This document shows, in pieces, positions 1 through 8,745 of a stretch of DNA of 64,000 nt; the first letter of the stretch is position 1; each line of letters starts with the position of its first letter. The stretch covers positions 322,373 through 386,372 of the forward strand of contig NZ_BMPQ01000003.1 in assembly GCF_014647675.1 (NCBI RefSeq), given 5' to 3'. This DNA is from Streptomyces flaveus (GTDB lineage: Bacteria; Actinomycetota; Actinomycetes; Streptomycetales; Streptomycetaceae). The notes under the pieces were generated by a model. It made no database searches. It saw nothing but the letters and a program-made list of their open reading frames with translations, and was not told the origin of the DNA. The position numbers and the translations under genes were made by a program.

Positions 1-60
1 GGGGCTGGATAGGGTGGGTGCCAACCTTTCGGGACGGACGATGACGACCAGGAGCGGCTG

Positions 61-1125
61 ATGAACGCTGTGACCCCCGCTGGAGGCGACACCGCGGCGG
101 GCCGTTCCTGGCCCGCGCTGCTGAACGGACTGCTGGACGGGCGCGACCTGACCGCGGACGACACCGCCTGGGCGATGGACCTGATCATGCGCGGCGAGGC
201 GACCGACGCTCAGATCGCCGGGTTCGCGGTGGCGCTGCGGGCCAAGGGTGAGACCGTCGGCGAGATCACCGGGTGTGTCCGGGCGATGTACGAGCACGCG
301 AACGTGATCCAGGTGCCGGGGGAGACGGTCGACATCGTCGGTACGGGTGGGGACGGGGCCAGGACGGTCAACATCTCCACGATGTCCGCGATCGTCATCG
401 CCGGTACGGGTGCGAAGGTCGTCAAGCACGGCAACCGGGCGGCGTCGTCGGCCTCCGGGGCCTCGGACGTACTGGAGAAGCTGGGTGTCAATCTGGAGCT
501 GACGCCGAAGCGGGTCGCGGAGGTGGCCGAGGAAGCCGGGATCACTTTTTGCTTCGCGGCGAAGTTCCACCCGGCGATGCGGCACGTGGGCGCCGCGCGG
601 GGGCAGCTGGGTATCCGGACGATCTTCAACTTCCTCGGGCCGCTCACGAATCCTGCCCGGGTGAAGGCGCAGGCCGTCGGGGTCGCCGACGCGCGGATGG
701 CGCCCATCATGGCCGGCGTGTTCGCCGAGCGCGGCAACTCGTCCCTGGTCTTCCGCGGCGACGACGGCCTCGACGAGCTGACCACCACGTCCACGTCGCG
801 TGTCTGGGCGGTACGGGACGGCAAGGTCCGCGAGGAGACCTTCGATCCGAGGGACGTGGGCATCGAGTTGGTGCCGGTGGAGGCGTTGCGAGGCGCTGAC
901 GCTTCGTACAACGCGGATGTCGCGCGGCGGCTGTTGGGTGGGGAGACGGGTCCTGTACGGGACGCTGTGCTGCTGAACTCGGCGGCGGCGTTGGTGGCGC
1001 TGGCGCCGGGTGACGGTCCGCTTGCGGACCAGCTGCGTGAGGGGATGGCCAGGGCGGCGGAGGCCATTGACTCCGGGGCGGCGAAGCGGACGTTGGACCG
1101 CTGGGTCGCGGTCAGTAACGGGTAG
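61..1125 (+). CDS. trpD: Anthranilate phosphoribosyltransferase
   Basis: Transfers the phosphoribosyl group of PRPP to anthranilate, the second step of tryptophan synthesis, in the cytoplasm. The 354-residue length is normal for the family. Visible signatures are the PRPP loop GTGGDG (residues 94-99) and the block around KHGNRAASS (122-130). The ATG at 61 follows AGGAG with six bases of spacing. The gene stands alone: the other Trp gene here, trpEG, is 33 kb away, so the pathway is scattered as in other Streptomyces. No leader peptide or attenuator is visible in the 60 bases before it. Confidence 0.97.
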   Translation: MNAVTPAGGDTAAGRSWPALLNGLLDGRDLTADDTAWAMDLIMRGEATDAQIAGFAVALRAKGETVGEITGCVRAMYEHANVIQVPGETVDIVGTGGDGARTVNISTMSAIVIAGTGAKVVKHGNRAASSASGASDVLEKLGVNLELTPKRVAEVAEEAGITFCFAAKFHPAMRHVGAARGQLGIRTIFNFLGPLTNPARVKAQAVGVADARMAPIMAGVFAERGNSSLVFRGDDGLDELTTTSTSRVWAVRDGKVREETFDPRDVGIELVPVEALRGADASYNADVARRLLGGETGPVRDAVLLNSAAALVALAPGDGPLADQLREGMARAAEAIDSGAAKRTLDRWVAVSNG

Positions 1126-1160
1126 CGCCTACGGGGTGGGGGGCGAGGTGCACCTGGCGG

Positions 1161-1556
1161 GTGCGGGTTGAGTGTGGCTGGTCGCGCCGTTCCCCGCGCC
1201 CCTTGGGTGCGTGGGTGGGTGCGGGGTCGTGGGCCGGTGCGTCAGCCCGTCGCAGGCCGGGCATACGACCCTGGCCTGGTACACGGCGCGGGTTCTCCGA
1301 GACAGAACCTAAGCGACGGGCATACGACGCACCGGCCCACGCCCCCTCCCGCCGGAGGGAGGCTGCGGGTCGTCGGGGGTGCGGGCTTTCCCGAGGCCCG
1401 GGCAGCCGCAGGCTTTTGCTTTTCAGGGGCGCGGGGAACTGCGCGACCAGCCACGACGCACCCGCAGCCGCGACACAACGTGTCATTCCCACCCCCTGGC
1501 GGGGGCCAGGGGCGCAGCCCCAGGGATGGGACGGGTAGGGGCGGCGGGGGCGAAGA
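1161..1556. repeat. Dispersed inverted-repeat element, copy 1
   Basis: This gene-free stretch after trpD holds a GC-rich element that recurs at 42069-42486 in the same orientation with only scattered differences. Its core is bounded by arms of about 43 bases, at 1162-1205 and 1424-1466, that are near-perfect inverted complements. The right arm contains the common Streptomyces intergenic motif GGGGCGCGGGGAACTGCGCG. A GC-rich tail follows (about 1490-1556). There is no coding signal beyond spurious high-GC frames. It has no transposase and looks like a non-autonomous or structural repeat. Confidence 0.8.
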
Positions 1557-1637
1557 AACCCCCTGCCCCGACCCCGGCGGTCCGGGATCCGGACGGGAGT
1601 TGCGGGCGGACGATCAGACTGCGTATGTTCGATGGCA

Positions 1638-1782
1638 GGTCATGAGTGACAGCCAAAAGGCCCCGGCCGGCTGTCCGGCAACCCTCCGTCCGTGGCGGGG
1701 TGCCCCGGGTGAAGACCAGGTCGTAGGCAGCAAGGCCTGCGACAAGCGCGGACCCCTCGCACAGACCAGGGGTCCTGGTCTT
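1638..1782 (+). promoter_or_regulatory. SAM-IV riboswitch with expression platform
   Basis: The leader matches the actinobacterial SAM-IV aptamer closely. GGTCATGAGTG (1638-1648) pairs through GGTC with GACC (1714-1717) as P1, the core contains CCGGCAACCCTCC and GGGGTGCCCCGGGTGA, then comes a hairpin at 1720-1743 and the CAAGCGCGG segment. Downstream, AGACCAGG (1763-1770) and CCTGGTCT (1774-1781) form a perfect hairpin directly before the ribosome site GAGGGAG (1784-1790). The 3' arm (1774-1782) could instead pair with AAGACCAGG at 1712-1720, which would disrupt P1. That is a plausible two-state switch. The ligand follows from the known family; the switching scheme is inferred. Confidence 0.88.
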
Positions 1783-1793
1783 GAGGGAGTGTC

Positions 1794-3185
1794 ATGTCTG
1801 TCTCCACCGCTGTCGCCGAGCAGTCCGTCGTCGAGCCGTTGCCCGTTCTGGGACGTGACGTCACCGTCCCGCTCGTCACCGGCGGCGAGGTCACGTACGC
1901 CGCACTCGACTACGCCGCCAGCGCCCCGGCCCTCCAGCGGGTCTGGGACGACGTGGCCGCGTACGCGCCGTACTACGGGAGCGTGCACCGTGGGGCCGGG
2001 TACCTGTCCCAGCTGTCCACCGACCTGTTCGAGAACGCCCGGAAGACCGTCGCCGAGTTTCTCGACTGCCGGGACGGTGACCAGGTCGTCTTCACCCGGT
2101 CCACCACCGACTCGCTGAACCTGCTCGCCGTCGCCCTCCCCGCCGACTGCCAGGTCTACGTCTTCGAGACCGAGCACCACGCCTCGCTGCTGCCCTGGCG
2201 GGAGGCCCGCGTCACGTACCTCGACGCGCCGCGCACGCCCGCTCAGGCCGTCGCCACCCTCGAGCGCGCTCTCGCCGAACGCGACCCCGAAGGGCCGGCT
2301 CTCGTCTGCGTCACCGGTGCCTCGAACGTCACCGGCGAGCTGTGGCCCGTACGCGAACTGGCCGCTGCCGCGCACGCACACGGCGCGCGGATCGTGCTCG
2401 ACGCCGCACAGCTGGCGCCCCATCACCCCGTCTCCGTACGGGAGTTGGACGTCGACTGGGTCGCGTTCTCGGGGCACAAGCTGTACGCGCCCTTCGGGGC
2501 GGGCGTGCTGGCCGGGCGCTCCGACTGGCTGCGTGCGGCCGACCCGTACCTCGCGGGCGGGGGTGCGAGCAGGAAGGTCTCCCGGCGTACGGACGGCGGC
2601 GTCGATGTGGAGTGGCATGACAGTGCCGCCCGCCATGAGGCCGGGTCGCCCAACGTCATCGGCGCCTACTCCATCGCCTCCGCCTGCAAGGCCCTCACCG
2701 AGGCCGGCTTCGACACGCTCGTCGCCCGCGAGCAGTACCTGATCGACACCGTACGGGCAGGTCTCGCCGAGGTGCCCGAGGTCCGGGTCCTCTCCCTCTT
2801 CGGGGACGACGCCCCGCGCGTCGGCGTCATCTCCTTCGTCGTCGAGGGGTGGAACAGCTCGCACTTCGCCGCCGCGCTCTCCGCCGAGTACGGCATCGGG
2901 GTGCGGGATGGGCTGTTCTGCGCCCACCCTCTCCTTCGTACCCTCCTCGGCAGTGACCCGCAGACCCAGGGCGAGTGCGGCGCACCCGAGGCCGCACCCG
3001 GCGAGAAGTCGCTCAACGCGATCCGGGTGAGCTTCGGGGCGGGGACGCCGGACGAGCATGTGGAACGGTTCGTGGGCGCGGTCAAGGAGCTGGTGAGGGA
3101 CGGCGCGCGGTGGAACTACCGTACGGAGGACGGCCGTTGCGTCCCGGACACCTCCACCGGCACGTCTGCCGCAACCTCCGTGTGA
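1794..3185 (+). CDS. Class V PLP-dependent aminotransferase (cysteine desulfurase-like), SAM-riboswitch controlled
   Basis: A fold-type I PLP enzyme of 463 residues in the class V aminotransferase / cysteine desulfurase family. The Schiff-base lysine is K229 in the motif FSGHKLYAPFG, and the PLP aspartate lies in VLDAAQ (201-206). The ATG at 1794 follows GAGGGAG and the SAM-IV leader, which implies repression when S-adenosylmethionine is plentiful and so a role in sulfur amino acid metabolism. The exact substrate cannot be read from the sequence; a cysteine- or homocysteine-handling lyase/desulfurase or a transaminase is possible. Its last 70 bases overlap the convergent glycerate kinase gene. 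Confidence 0.88.
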   Translation: MSVSTAVAEQSVVEPLPVLGRDVTVPLVTGGEVTYAALDYAASAPALQRVWDDVAAYAPYYGSVHRGAGYLSQLSTDLFENARKTVAEFLDCRDGDQVVFTRSTTDSLNLLAVALPADCQVYVFETEHHASLLPWREARVTYLDAPRTPAQAVATLERALAERDPEGPALVCVTGASNVTGELWPVRELAAAAHAHGARIVLDAAQLAPHHPVSVRELDVDWVAFSGHKLYAPFGAGVLAGRSDWLRAADPYLAGGGASRKVSRRTDGGVDVEWHDSAARHEAGSPNVIGAYSIASACKALTEAGFDTLVAREQYLIDTVRAGLAEVPEVRVLSLFGDDAPRVGVISFVVEGWNSSHFAAALSAEYGIGVRDGLFCAHPLLRTLLGSDPQTQGECGAPEAAPGEKSLNAIRVSFGAGTPDEHVERFVGAVKELVRDGARWNYRTEDGRCVPDTSTGTSAATSV

Positions 3186-4330
3186 ACCGGTAGCCGGGCG
3201 CCCAGCAGGATCATCCGCAGGGCCCGCTCGGTCGCGTCCGTGAGGAGTTCGCTGCCGCGGACCAGTGCTTCGGCGAGGGCCATCGGGGCGGGCAGGATGC
3301 CAGTGAAGGCGTCCACGCCCGGCACCGTGTGCGCGCCCTCGCCGAGCGTGCCCGCGAGGGCGAGGACCGGACGCCCGTGCAGCTTGGCGCGGCGGGCCAC
3401 CTCCGCCGGGATCTTGCCGCGCGGCGTCTGCAGGTCCAGGGCGCCCTCGGCGGTGAGGACCAGGTCGGCGCGGGCCAGGCGGGCGTCCAGGTCGAGGTGG
3501 TCCAGGAGGACGTCGAAGCGGGGGAGGAGGCGGGCGCCCAGGGCGGCCAGGCCCGCGCCCAGGCCTCCGGAGGCGCCGGTTCCGGGGCCGCCGTACAGGT
3601 CGGAGGTGACCGAGAGGTCCCGCTTGAGGACGTACGCCCAGTTCTCCAGGCCCGCCGACAGCTCCTCGACCTGCGCGGGCGTCGCGCCCTTCTGCGGGCC
3701 GAAGACCCGCGCCACGCCGCGCTCGCCGCACAGCACGTTGTACGGGTTGCAGGCGACCAGCAGTTCCGTCTCAGCCAGACGGGCGTCGAGGCCGGTCGGG
3801 TCGATTCGGTGCAGGCGGATCAACTCCCGCCCGCCGTGCGGAAGTTCGAAGCCGTCCGCGTCGAGCAGCCGGGCGCCGAGTGCCTGGAGCGCACCGGCGC
3901 CCCCGTCCGACGTACCCGAATCGCCGCAGCCCACCAGGATCCGTCGTACGCCCGTGTCGAGGGCGGCGCGGATCAGTTCGCCGACGCCGTACGTGGTCGT
4001 GGCGCCCGGGTCGCGCAGGCTGTGCGGGACGAGGGAGAGGCCCGCGACCGCCGCCATCTCCACCACCGCCGTGTCCCGCGAGCCGAGGAGGGCGAAGTGG
4101 GTGCCGACGGGTTCTCCCACCGGACCCGTGGCGGGCAGGGCGACCAGCCTGCCCCCGGTCGAGGCGGCCAGTGCGGCGGCCGTGCCCTCGCCGCCGTCGA
4201 CCAGGGGGATGAGGTCGATCTCGGCGTCGGGGACGACACGGCGTACGCCGGCCGCGATGGCATCGGCGGCGGCCCGGGCGGACAGGGACTCCTTGAAGCC
4301 GCTGGGGGCCACGGCGAAACGGGTCAGCAT
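3116..4330 (-). CDS. Glycerate kinase (GlxK/GarK family)
   Basis: ATP-dependent phosphorylation of D-glycerate to 2- or 3-phosphoglycerate, feeding glycolysis. The protein has 404 residues, slightly longer than usual because of a C-terminal tail. Family signatures are SGFKESLSA near the N terminus, LVDGGEGT (43-50) and the glycine-rich VGCGDSGTSDGGAGA (133-147). The ATG at 4330 has AAGGAG seven bases upstream. It lies 79 bases downstream of the DASS-type transporter on the same strand, so uptake of a hydroxy- or dicarboxylate and its phosphorylation are probably coupled. Its 3' end overlaps the oppositely oriented aminotransferase by 70 bases. Confidence 0.93.
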   Translation of the reverse strand: MLTRFAVAPSGFKESLSARAAADAIAAGVRRVVPDAEIDLIPLVDGGEGTAAALAASTGGRLVALPATGPVGEPVGTHFALLGSRDTAVVEMAAVAGLSLVPHSLRDPGATTTYGVGELIRAALDTGVRRILVGCGDSGTSDGGAGALQALGARLLDADGFELPHGGRELIRLHRIDPTGLDARLAETELLVACNPYNVLCGERGVARVFGPQKGATPAQVEELSAGLENWAYVLKRDLSVTSDLYGGPGTGASGGLGAGLAALGARLLPRFDVLLDHLDLDARLARADLVLTAEGALDLQTPRGKIPAEVARRAKLHGRPVLALAGTLGEGAHTVPGVDAFTGILPAPMALAEALVRGSELLTDATERALRMILLGARLPVHTEVAADVPVEVSGTQRPSSVR

Positions 4331-4409
4331 GGTGGAACTCCTTGTGGACTTCAGGGGGTTGAGGGGAGTGAAGAGGGGTGAGGGCTTCGGGACGTGGGGA
4401 CTGCGGGCG

Positions 4410-5837
4410 TCAGGGTTTGAGGACCGGCACGCCCAGCAGCGGCCATACCGCGAGCGCGAAGAGCAGGACGAGTGCGGCGGTCAGCGGGGCCAGTACGGCG
4501 GACAGGCGCAGCAGGTCGTGCGAGGTGTAGGTCGGCGTGCCGGGGATCTCGGCGAAGAGCGTGACCGGTTTCGCGGAGGCCGGGAGTGTGTGGCAGAAGC
4601 CGGCCGCGGCGGTGGACGCCAGTGCGGCGGCCACCGGGTTGACGCCGGCGCCCACGGCCGCCGCGATGACCAGCGGGACGAGGACGGACGAGCGGGCCGA
4701 GCGGGACTGGAGCACGAGATGCGCCGCCGTGCTGACCGCGATGACGAGCGCGAGGAAGAGCCACGGCTCCACGTCGACCGGCAGGCCGGCGACCAGCCAC
4801 TTCGCCGCCCCGGAATTCGCGAGCGCGACGCCCATCGCCATCGTCGCGGCCATGAAGAGGAGCAGCGACCAGGGGACGGTCTTGAGGGCGTCCTTGAGAT
4901 GTACGGTGCCGAGCGCGGGCGAGGACGCGACGATCGCACCGATCAGGGCGACGATCGCGGGGGGCACCTGGTGGAGCGGTTCGCTGCACCACAGGGCCAC
5001 CACGGTGGCGAGCAGCATCAGACAGCGGGACTCGGCGGACGACCACGGACCGGTGACCGGGTTCTCGCTGTGCCGCTGGATGTCATCGGCCGTGATCCGT
5101 ACGGGACCTCGGCGGTCCGCGCGCCGTGTGGTCGTCAACAGCACGACCTCGGCGGCCAGATGGGAGGAGGCCACCGCCAACGGCAGGCCGATCAGCAGCC
5201 ATTGTGTGAAGCCGACCCGGTTGCCGGTCGCCTCCCACAGCACCGACACCGTGATCAGATGCGCTCCCGCACCGATCAGGGTCGCCACCGCGGACAGAAG
5301 GATCACGGTCGGAAACAGCAGCGCCAGCATCACGACCAGTCGCTTCCGGTCGGCCAGTACCTTGGCGAGCGCCAGGAACACCGGCAGCGCGAGCGCCGCC
5401 CGGCCGGAGGTCGCGGGCACCGCGAAGGCCGTCACGACCAGCGCCGCCGTGGTCAGGTGGGCCAGCTGACGGACGCTGCGCGCGCCGCTGACCAGGAACG
5501 CGGCCGCCCGCCCGGCGAGTCCGGTCCGGGCCACCGCCGCCGCGAGCACGAAGGCGCAGATCAGCAGCCACACGGTGGAGTCGCCGAGGGTGCCGAAGAG
5601 CGTCTCGCTGCTGATCACGCCGGTCACCGTGAGGGCGAGTCCCGCGCCCAGGGCGATGTACGTGTCGTCGATGGGCGTACCGATCCAGGCGCAGGTCGCA
5701 AGCGCGAAGACGGCGAGCGTCAGTCTGGCGTCACCGCTGAGGCCGGGGAAGTTACCGGGCACGATCAGCAGGGCGCAGATGCTGAGGGCCACGCAGAGGG
5801 CGGCGGCTTGGCGTATTTGTGGGGAAGTCAGGCTCAC
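4410..5837 (-). CDS. SLC13/DASS-family anion permease
   Basis: A very hydrophobic 475-residue membrane protein with about 11-12 predicted segments, resembling divalent anion:Na+ symporters (SLC13, CitT). Family-like features are the repeated LANSGAAKW and ASTAAAGFCHTLPASAKPVTLF segments in the second half, with the SxxT-like turn near PASAKPV. It most likely imports a di- or tricarboxylate. Its position directly before a glycerate kinase suggests glycerate, tartronate or a related acid, but that is inference. The start is GTG at 5837 with no clear Shine-Dalgarno. The two-component genes lie 77 bases upstream in the same direction and may be co-transcribed or regulate it. Confidence 0.85.
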   Translation of the reverse strand: MSLTSPQIRQAAALCVALSICALLIVPGNFPGLSGDARLTLAVFALATCAWIGTPIDDTYIALGAGLALTVTGVISSETLFGTLGDSTVWLLICAFVLAAAVARTGLAGRAAAFLVSGARSVRQLAHLTTAALVVTAFAVPATSGRAALALPVFLALAKVLADRKRLVVMLALLFPTVILLSAVATLIGAGAHLITVSVLWEATGNRVGFTQWLLIGLPLAVASSHLAAEVVLLTTTRRADRRGPVRITADDIQRHSENPVTGPWSSAESRCLMLLATVVALWCSEPLHQVPPAIVALIGAIVASSPALGTVHLKDALKTVPWSLLLFMAATMAMGVALANSGAAKWLVAGLPVDVEPWLFLALVIAVSTAAHLVLQSRSARSSVLVPLVIAAAVGAGVNPVAAALASTAAAGFCHTLPASAKPVTLFAEIPGTPTYTSHDLLRLSAVLAPLTAALVLLFALAVWPLLGVPVLKP

Positions 5838-5914
5838 GACATTCAGAGTTCATGCGCGCGGTGAGCCCTCAATGAGCCTTGGATGAAGGGAACTTCATGC
5901 GGCCGGGCCCGGCG

Positions 5915-6577
5915 TCATCCGGGCAGCCGGTACCCCATCCCGCGCACCGTCTCCACGCTCTGCGCCCCCAGCTTCTTGCGCAGCGAACGGACGTACACGT
6001 CAACGATGTTGGACCCCGGATCGAAGTCGTAGCCCCATACATGGGACAGGATCTGCTCGCGCGAGAGGACCTGCCCGGGGTGGCGCAGGAACAGCTCCAG
6101 GAGTACGAACTCGCGCGCCGTCAGATCGACTGTCCGCTCTCCCGCGCGGGCCCGGCGGGTGCGCAGGTCCAGGGTCAGGTCCCCGCCGCGCAGCATGGTC
6201 ACCTCGGGTGCCCCGACCGCCGTACGCAGCCGCAGCCGTACCCGGGCGAGGAGTTCCTCGAAGCGGAACGGCTTGGTCATCCAGTCATCGGCGCCGCCCT
6301 CCAGGCCGGCCACCGTGTCGCGTACGGAGTCCCGGGCGGTCAGCACGATCACCGGGACCGTCACCCGGGCCTCGCGCAGTTCCCGCAGCACCGTGAAGCC
6401 GTCCCGGCCCGGCAGTCCGATGTCGAGGATCACCAGGTCGAAGCCGCCGGTCAGCGCGTATTCGTAGGCCGCGTCGCCGTCCCCGACGACGGTCGTGGTG
6501 AAGCCGCCCGCGCGCAGGCCTTTCTCGATGAAGGAGGCGATGCGCTCCTCGTCCTCGACGATCAGGATCCGGTTCAT
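5915..6577 (-). CDS. OmpR/PhoB-type response regulator
   Basis: 220-residue DNA-binding response regulator. The receiver domain (1-118) has the acidic pair D9/E10, phosphoacceptor D52 in LDIGLPG, T80 and K102 in TKPF. The C-terminal winged helix ends with VWGYDFDPGSNIVDVYVRSL and GMGYRL, typical of PhoB-type regulators. The ATG at 6577 is chosen because the receiver fold starts there (MNRILIVEDE); the open frame continues upstream only as overlap with the kinase gene. It lies 13 bases after the sensor kinase stop, so the pair is one operon with kinase first. Targets are unknown; the adjacent transporter is a candidate. Confidence 0.95.
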   Translation of the reverse strand: MNRILIVEDEERIASFIEKGLRAGGFTTTVVGDGDAAYEYALTGGFDLVILDIGLPGRDGFTVLRELREARVTVPVIVLTARDSVRDTVAGLEGGADDWMTKPFRFEELLARVRLRLRTAVGAPEVTMLRGGDLTLDLRTRRARAGERTVDLTAREFVLLELFLRHPGQVLSREQILSHVWGYDFDPGSNIVDVYVRSLRKKLGAQSVETVRGMGYRLPG

Positions 6578-6590
6578 CCGCGACAACCCG

Positions 6591-8081
6591 TCATGTGCGT
6601 TCCTCTTCCAGTACGAGTACGAAGGTGGCCCCGCCGCCTTCGGTGTCCCGCAGCTCCACCTGTCCGCGATGCCCTTCCGCGATGGCCCGGACGATCGACA
6701 GGCCGAGGCCGGCTCCGGAGCCGCGGGCGCCGCGCCGTGCGGTGCCCCGGCGGAACCGTTCGAAGACCAGCTCGGCGTCCTGCGGCTGCACACCGGGCCC
6801 GGAGTCGGCGACGTACAGCTCGATGCGGGAGCCGGTGAGGCGCGAGCCGATGCGGATGGACTGGCCGGGAGTCGTGTGCTGTACGGCGTTCTGCGCGAGC
6901 TGCACCATCGCCTGGGTGATGCGCTGCGGGTCGAGGCGGACCTCCCCGTCGGCGACTTCGGCCAGCTCCCAGCGGCGCTCACCGAGTGTGCGGGCCTTGA
7001 CGAAGACGTCGGCGGTGAGCTCGGCGAGCTGTACGGGCTCGGGGGTCACGAAGTCGGGGCGCTCGGCCTTGGCGAGCAGCAGCAGGTCCTCGACGATGCG
7101 GCTCATCCGGTCCAGCTCGTCGGTGACCAGGCGTACGGTCTCCTCGCGCTCGGCCGGATCGTCGCCCATCAGCTCCAGGTGACCGCGCACGATCGTGATC
7201 GGGGTACGCAGCTCGTGGCCCGCGTCGTCGACGAACTCCCGCTGGGCGGCGAAGGCCCGCTCGAGCCGGTCCAGCATCGCGTTGAACGTCTCGGCGAGCG
7301 CGGCCACGTCGTCCCGGCCGCGGACCGGGATACGTTGGGTGAGGTCCTGCTCGGTGAGCTGCGCGGCGGCGGTACGGACCAGGCGTACGGGATTGAGGAT
7401 CCGCCCGGCCACCACCCAGCCGATACCCGTCGTCATCACCAGCGCGACCCCGGAGATGGCCAGCAGGATACGGAACACCTCGTTCGCGCGGGCCTGCTCG
7501 CGCCCGGGGTGGAAGGCGACGACGAAGGCGGCCTCGGGCTCGCCGCCGGGCCGGGCGACGGCGACCTGGGCCCAGCGGATCTCTCCGGAGGCGCGGTGCA
7601 GCGTACCGGTGGAGTCCGGGGACTCGAAGATGCGGCGGCGGGCTTCCCGGTCGTTGTGCAGGGGCCGGGGGACGTCGATCTCGCGTTGCTGGGTGAGTTG
7701 TATGGGGTCCTCGTCCGGCCGGCCTTCCATCAGGCCGATCAGCTCCTCGTCGGGATCGGCGTACTGCCGTTCCAGGAAGACCTCCAGCAGTCGTTTGGGG
7801 TCGGTGAAGGGGCGACCGGTCTCCGGGTCCTTGCCGCGGTTCTCGAGGTTGGCGAACTCGCCGGTCTCCTGCGCGAGCAGCCGGCTGACCCGGTTGTCGA
7901 CGTCGCGCAGAAGGATCGAGCGGGTGGTCATGGCCACCGCCGCGAAGGCGACCGCCGTCACCAGCAGCAGCCAGAGCAGGATGCGGACCCGGGCCGTGAT
8001 CCACCGGCGTACGGGAACGGGCTCAGCCGTCGTCACCGGGACCGTCGTCGTCGGCTCCGTCGTCGCCGGGCCCGTCGTCAT
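6591..8081 (-). CDS. HAMP-containing sensor histidine kinase
   Basis: 496-residue membrane sensor kinase. From the N terminus: a Thr/Pro-rich cytoplasmic tail, a first transmembrane helix (about 32-50), an extracytoplasmic domain of roughly 150 residues, a second helix (about 205-225), a HAMP linker, HisKA with H289 in DDAGHELRTP, and an HATPase domain with QNAVQHT, DSGPG and GSGAGLGLSIV. The ATG at 8081 is preferred because AGGTGG lies eight bases upstream; a GTG at 8120 is the alternative. Its start overlaps the 3' end of the small secreted-protein gene by 59 bases in another frame, which suggests translational coupling. The signal is unknown. Confidence 0.93.
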   Translation of the reverse strand: MTTGPATTEPTTTVPVTTAEPVPVRRWITARVRILLWLLLVTAVAFAAVAMTTRSILLRDVDNRVSRLLAQETGEFANLENRGKDPETGRPFTDPKRLLEVFLERQYADPDEELIGLMEGRPDEDPIQLTQQREIDVPRPLHNDREARRRIFESPDSTGTLHRASGEIRWAQVAVARPGGEPEAAFVVAFHPGREQARANEVFRILLAISGVALVMTTGIGWVVAGRILNPVRLVRTAAAQLTEQDLTQRIPVRGRDDVAALAETFNAMLDRLERAFAAQREFVDDAGHELRTPITIVRGHLELMGDDPAEREETVRLVTDELDRMSRIVEDLLLLAKAERPDFVTPEPVQLAELTADVFVKARTLGERRWELAEVADGEVRLDPQRITQAMVQLAQNAVQHTTPGQSIRIGSRLTGSRIELYVADSGPGVQPQDAELVFERFRRGTARRGARGSGAGLGLSIVRAIAEGHRGQVELRDTEGGGATFVLVLEEERT

Positions 8082-8382
8082 CCGACCCGCCACCTGTTCC
8101 GCCGCCGCTCGTCTTGCCACCTGCTCCGTCGTCCGTCCCGGCTCCCGCTCCGCTGCCGTCGTCGTTGTTGTCGTCGGTCACCGGAGGCCGGGAGACGACC
8201 TCGTCACTGGGGGTGGGTTTCTTCGAGGGGGTCTCCGAGGGCGTCCCACCCTTGTCGAGCTCGACCTTGGCAGGGACCTTGGGAGACTCCGGGCTGTCGG
8301 TCAGGGCGTAACTGGTCGCGGCGATCCCCAGCGGAATGGCCACGACGGCCGTGAGGGCTGCGATGCGATGAGAGAAGCTCAT
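8023..8382 (-). CDS. Small secreted Asp/Gly-rich acidic protein
   Basis: 119-residue protein with an N-terminal signal-like segment (MSFSHRIAALTAVVAIPLG, then ATSYA). After it comes a Pro/Ser/Thr linker and a low-complexity tail of Asp, Gly and Asn. It is first in a minus-strand operon with the sensor kinase and response regulator. The order suggests an exported partner of the kinase, perhaps sensing or buffering cations, but nothing beyond position and composition supports this. Repeats of GDDG recall calcium-binding Asp/Gly sequences without a clear RTX nonapeptide. The ATG at 8382 is preferred over an upstream in-frame start because it begins the signal peptide. Confidence 0.7.
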   Translation of the reverse strand: MSFSHRIAALTAVVAIPLGIAATSYALTDSPESPKVPAKVELDKGGTPSETPSKKPTPSDEVVSRPPVTDDNNDDGSGAGAGTDDGAGGKTSGGGTGGGSDDDGPGDDGADDDGPGDDG

Positions 8383-8463
8383 GGCCCAGATCCTCCGGCC
8401 GGAACCCGGCACGGAGGATGAGCCCAAGATGAGGAACTCTTCATCCGGCGGCCATGACGACCG

Positions 8464-8745
8464 TCAGCTGTCGAGCCCGAGGGCGAACGCGGCCTCAAGG
8501 TCATGCTGCGAGTACGTACGGAACGCCACATGCGTGTCCGTGGCCTCCACCCCCGGAATCTTGCTGATCTGCCCGGGGATGATGTCCGCCAGATCGTCAT
8601 GAGCCTTCACCCGGACCATGGCGATCAGGTCGTAGGTGCCGGTCACGGAGAAGACCTCGCTGACGGAGTCCAGCGCCGCGATCGACTCGGCGATCTCAGG
8701 AATCCGGTCCACGCTGGTCTTGATGAGCACGATCGCGGTGATCAC
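8464..8745 (-). CDS. Stand-alone Lrp/AsnC ligand-binding (RAM) domain protein
   Basis: 93-residue protein made only of the Lrp/AsnC effector domain, with no helix-turn-helix. Sequence features are ITAIVLIKTS at the start, VFSVTGTYDLIAMVRV in the centre and VEATDTHVAFRTYS near the end. Such single-domain proteins form ring oligomers and may bind amino acids or modulate full-length Lrp regulators. The GTG at 8745 is supported by GAGGGAG upstream and by a four-base GTGA overlap with the stop of the rhomboid gene, which indicates translational coupling between the two. Confidence 0.9.
   Translation of the reverse strand: MITAIVLIKTSVDRIPEIAESIAALDSVSEVFSVTGTYDLIAMVRVKAHDDLADIIPGQISKIPGVEATDTHVAFRTYSQHDLEAAFALGLDS

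Noticed and set aside
1168..2118. Open frames inside the repeat element after trpD
   Set aside because: The same frames recur in copy 2 only because the DNA is repeated; there is no ribosome site and the composition is Arg/Pro/Gly-rich.
1614..3731. 705-codon minus-strand frame
   Set aside because: Antisense to the SAM-riboswitch aminotransferase gene; composition is typical of a shadow frame, and the downstream part is covered by the genuine kinase gene in another frame.
3240..5864. Very long plus-strand open frame of 874 codons
   Set aside because: It lies antisense to the glycerate kinase and transporter genes, has Arg/Gly/Ser-rich composition with no domain, and arises from high GC in the third codon position of the opposite strand.
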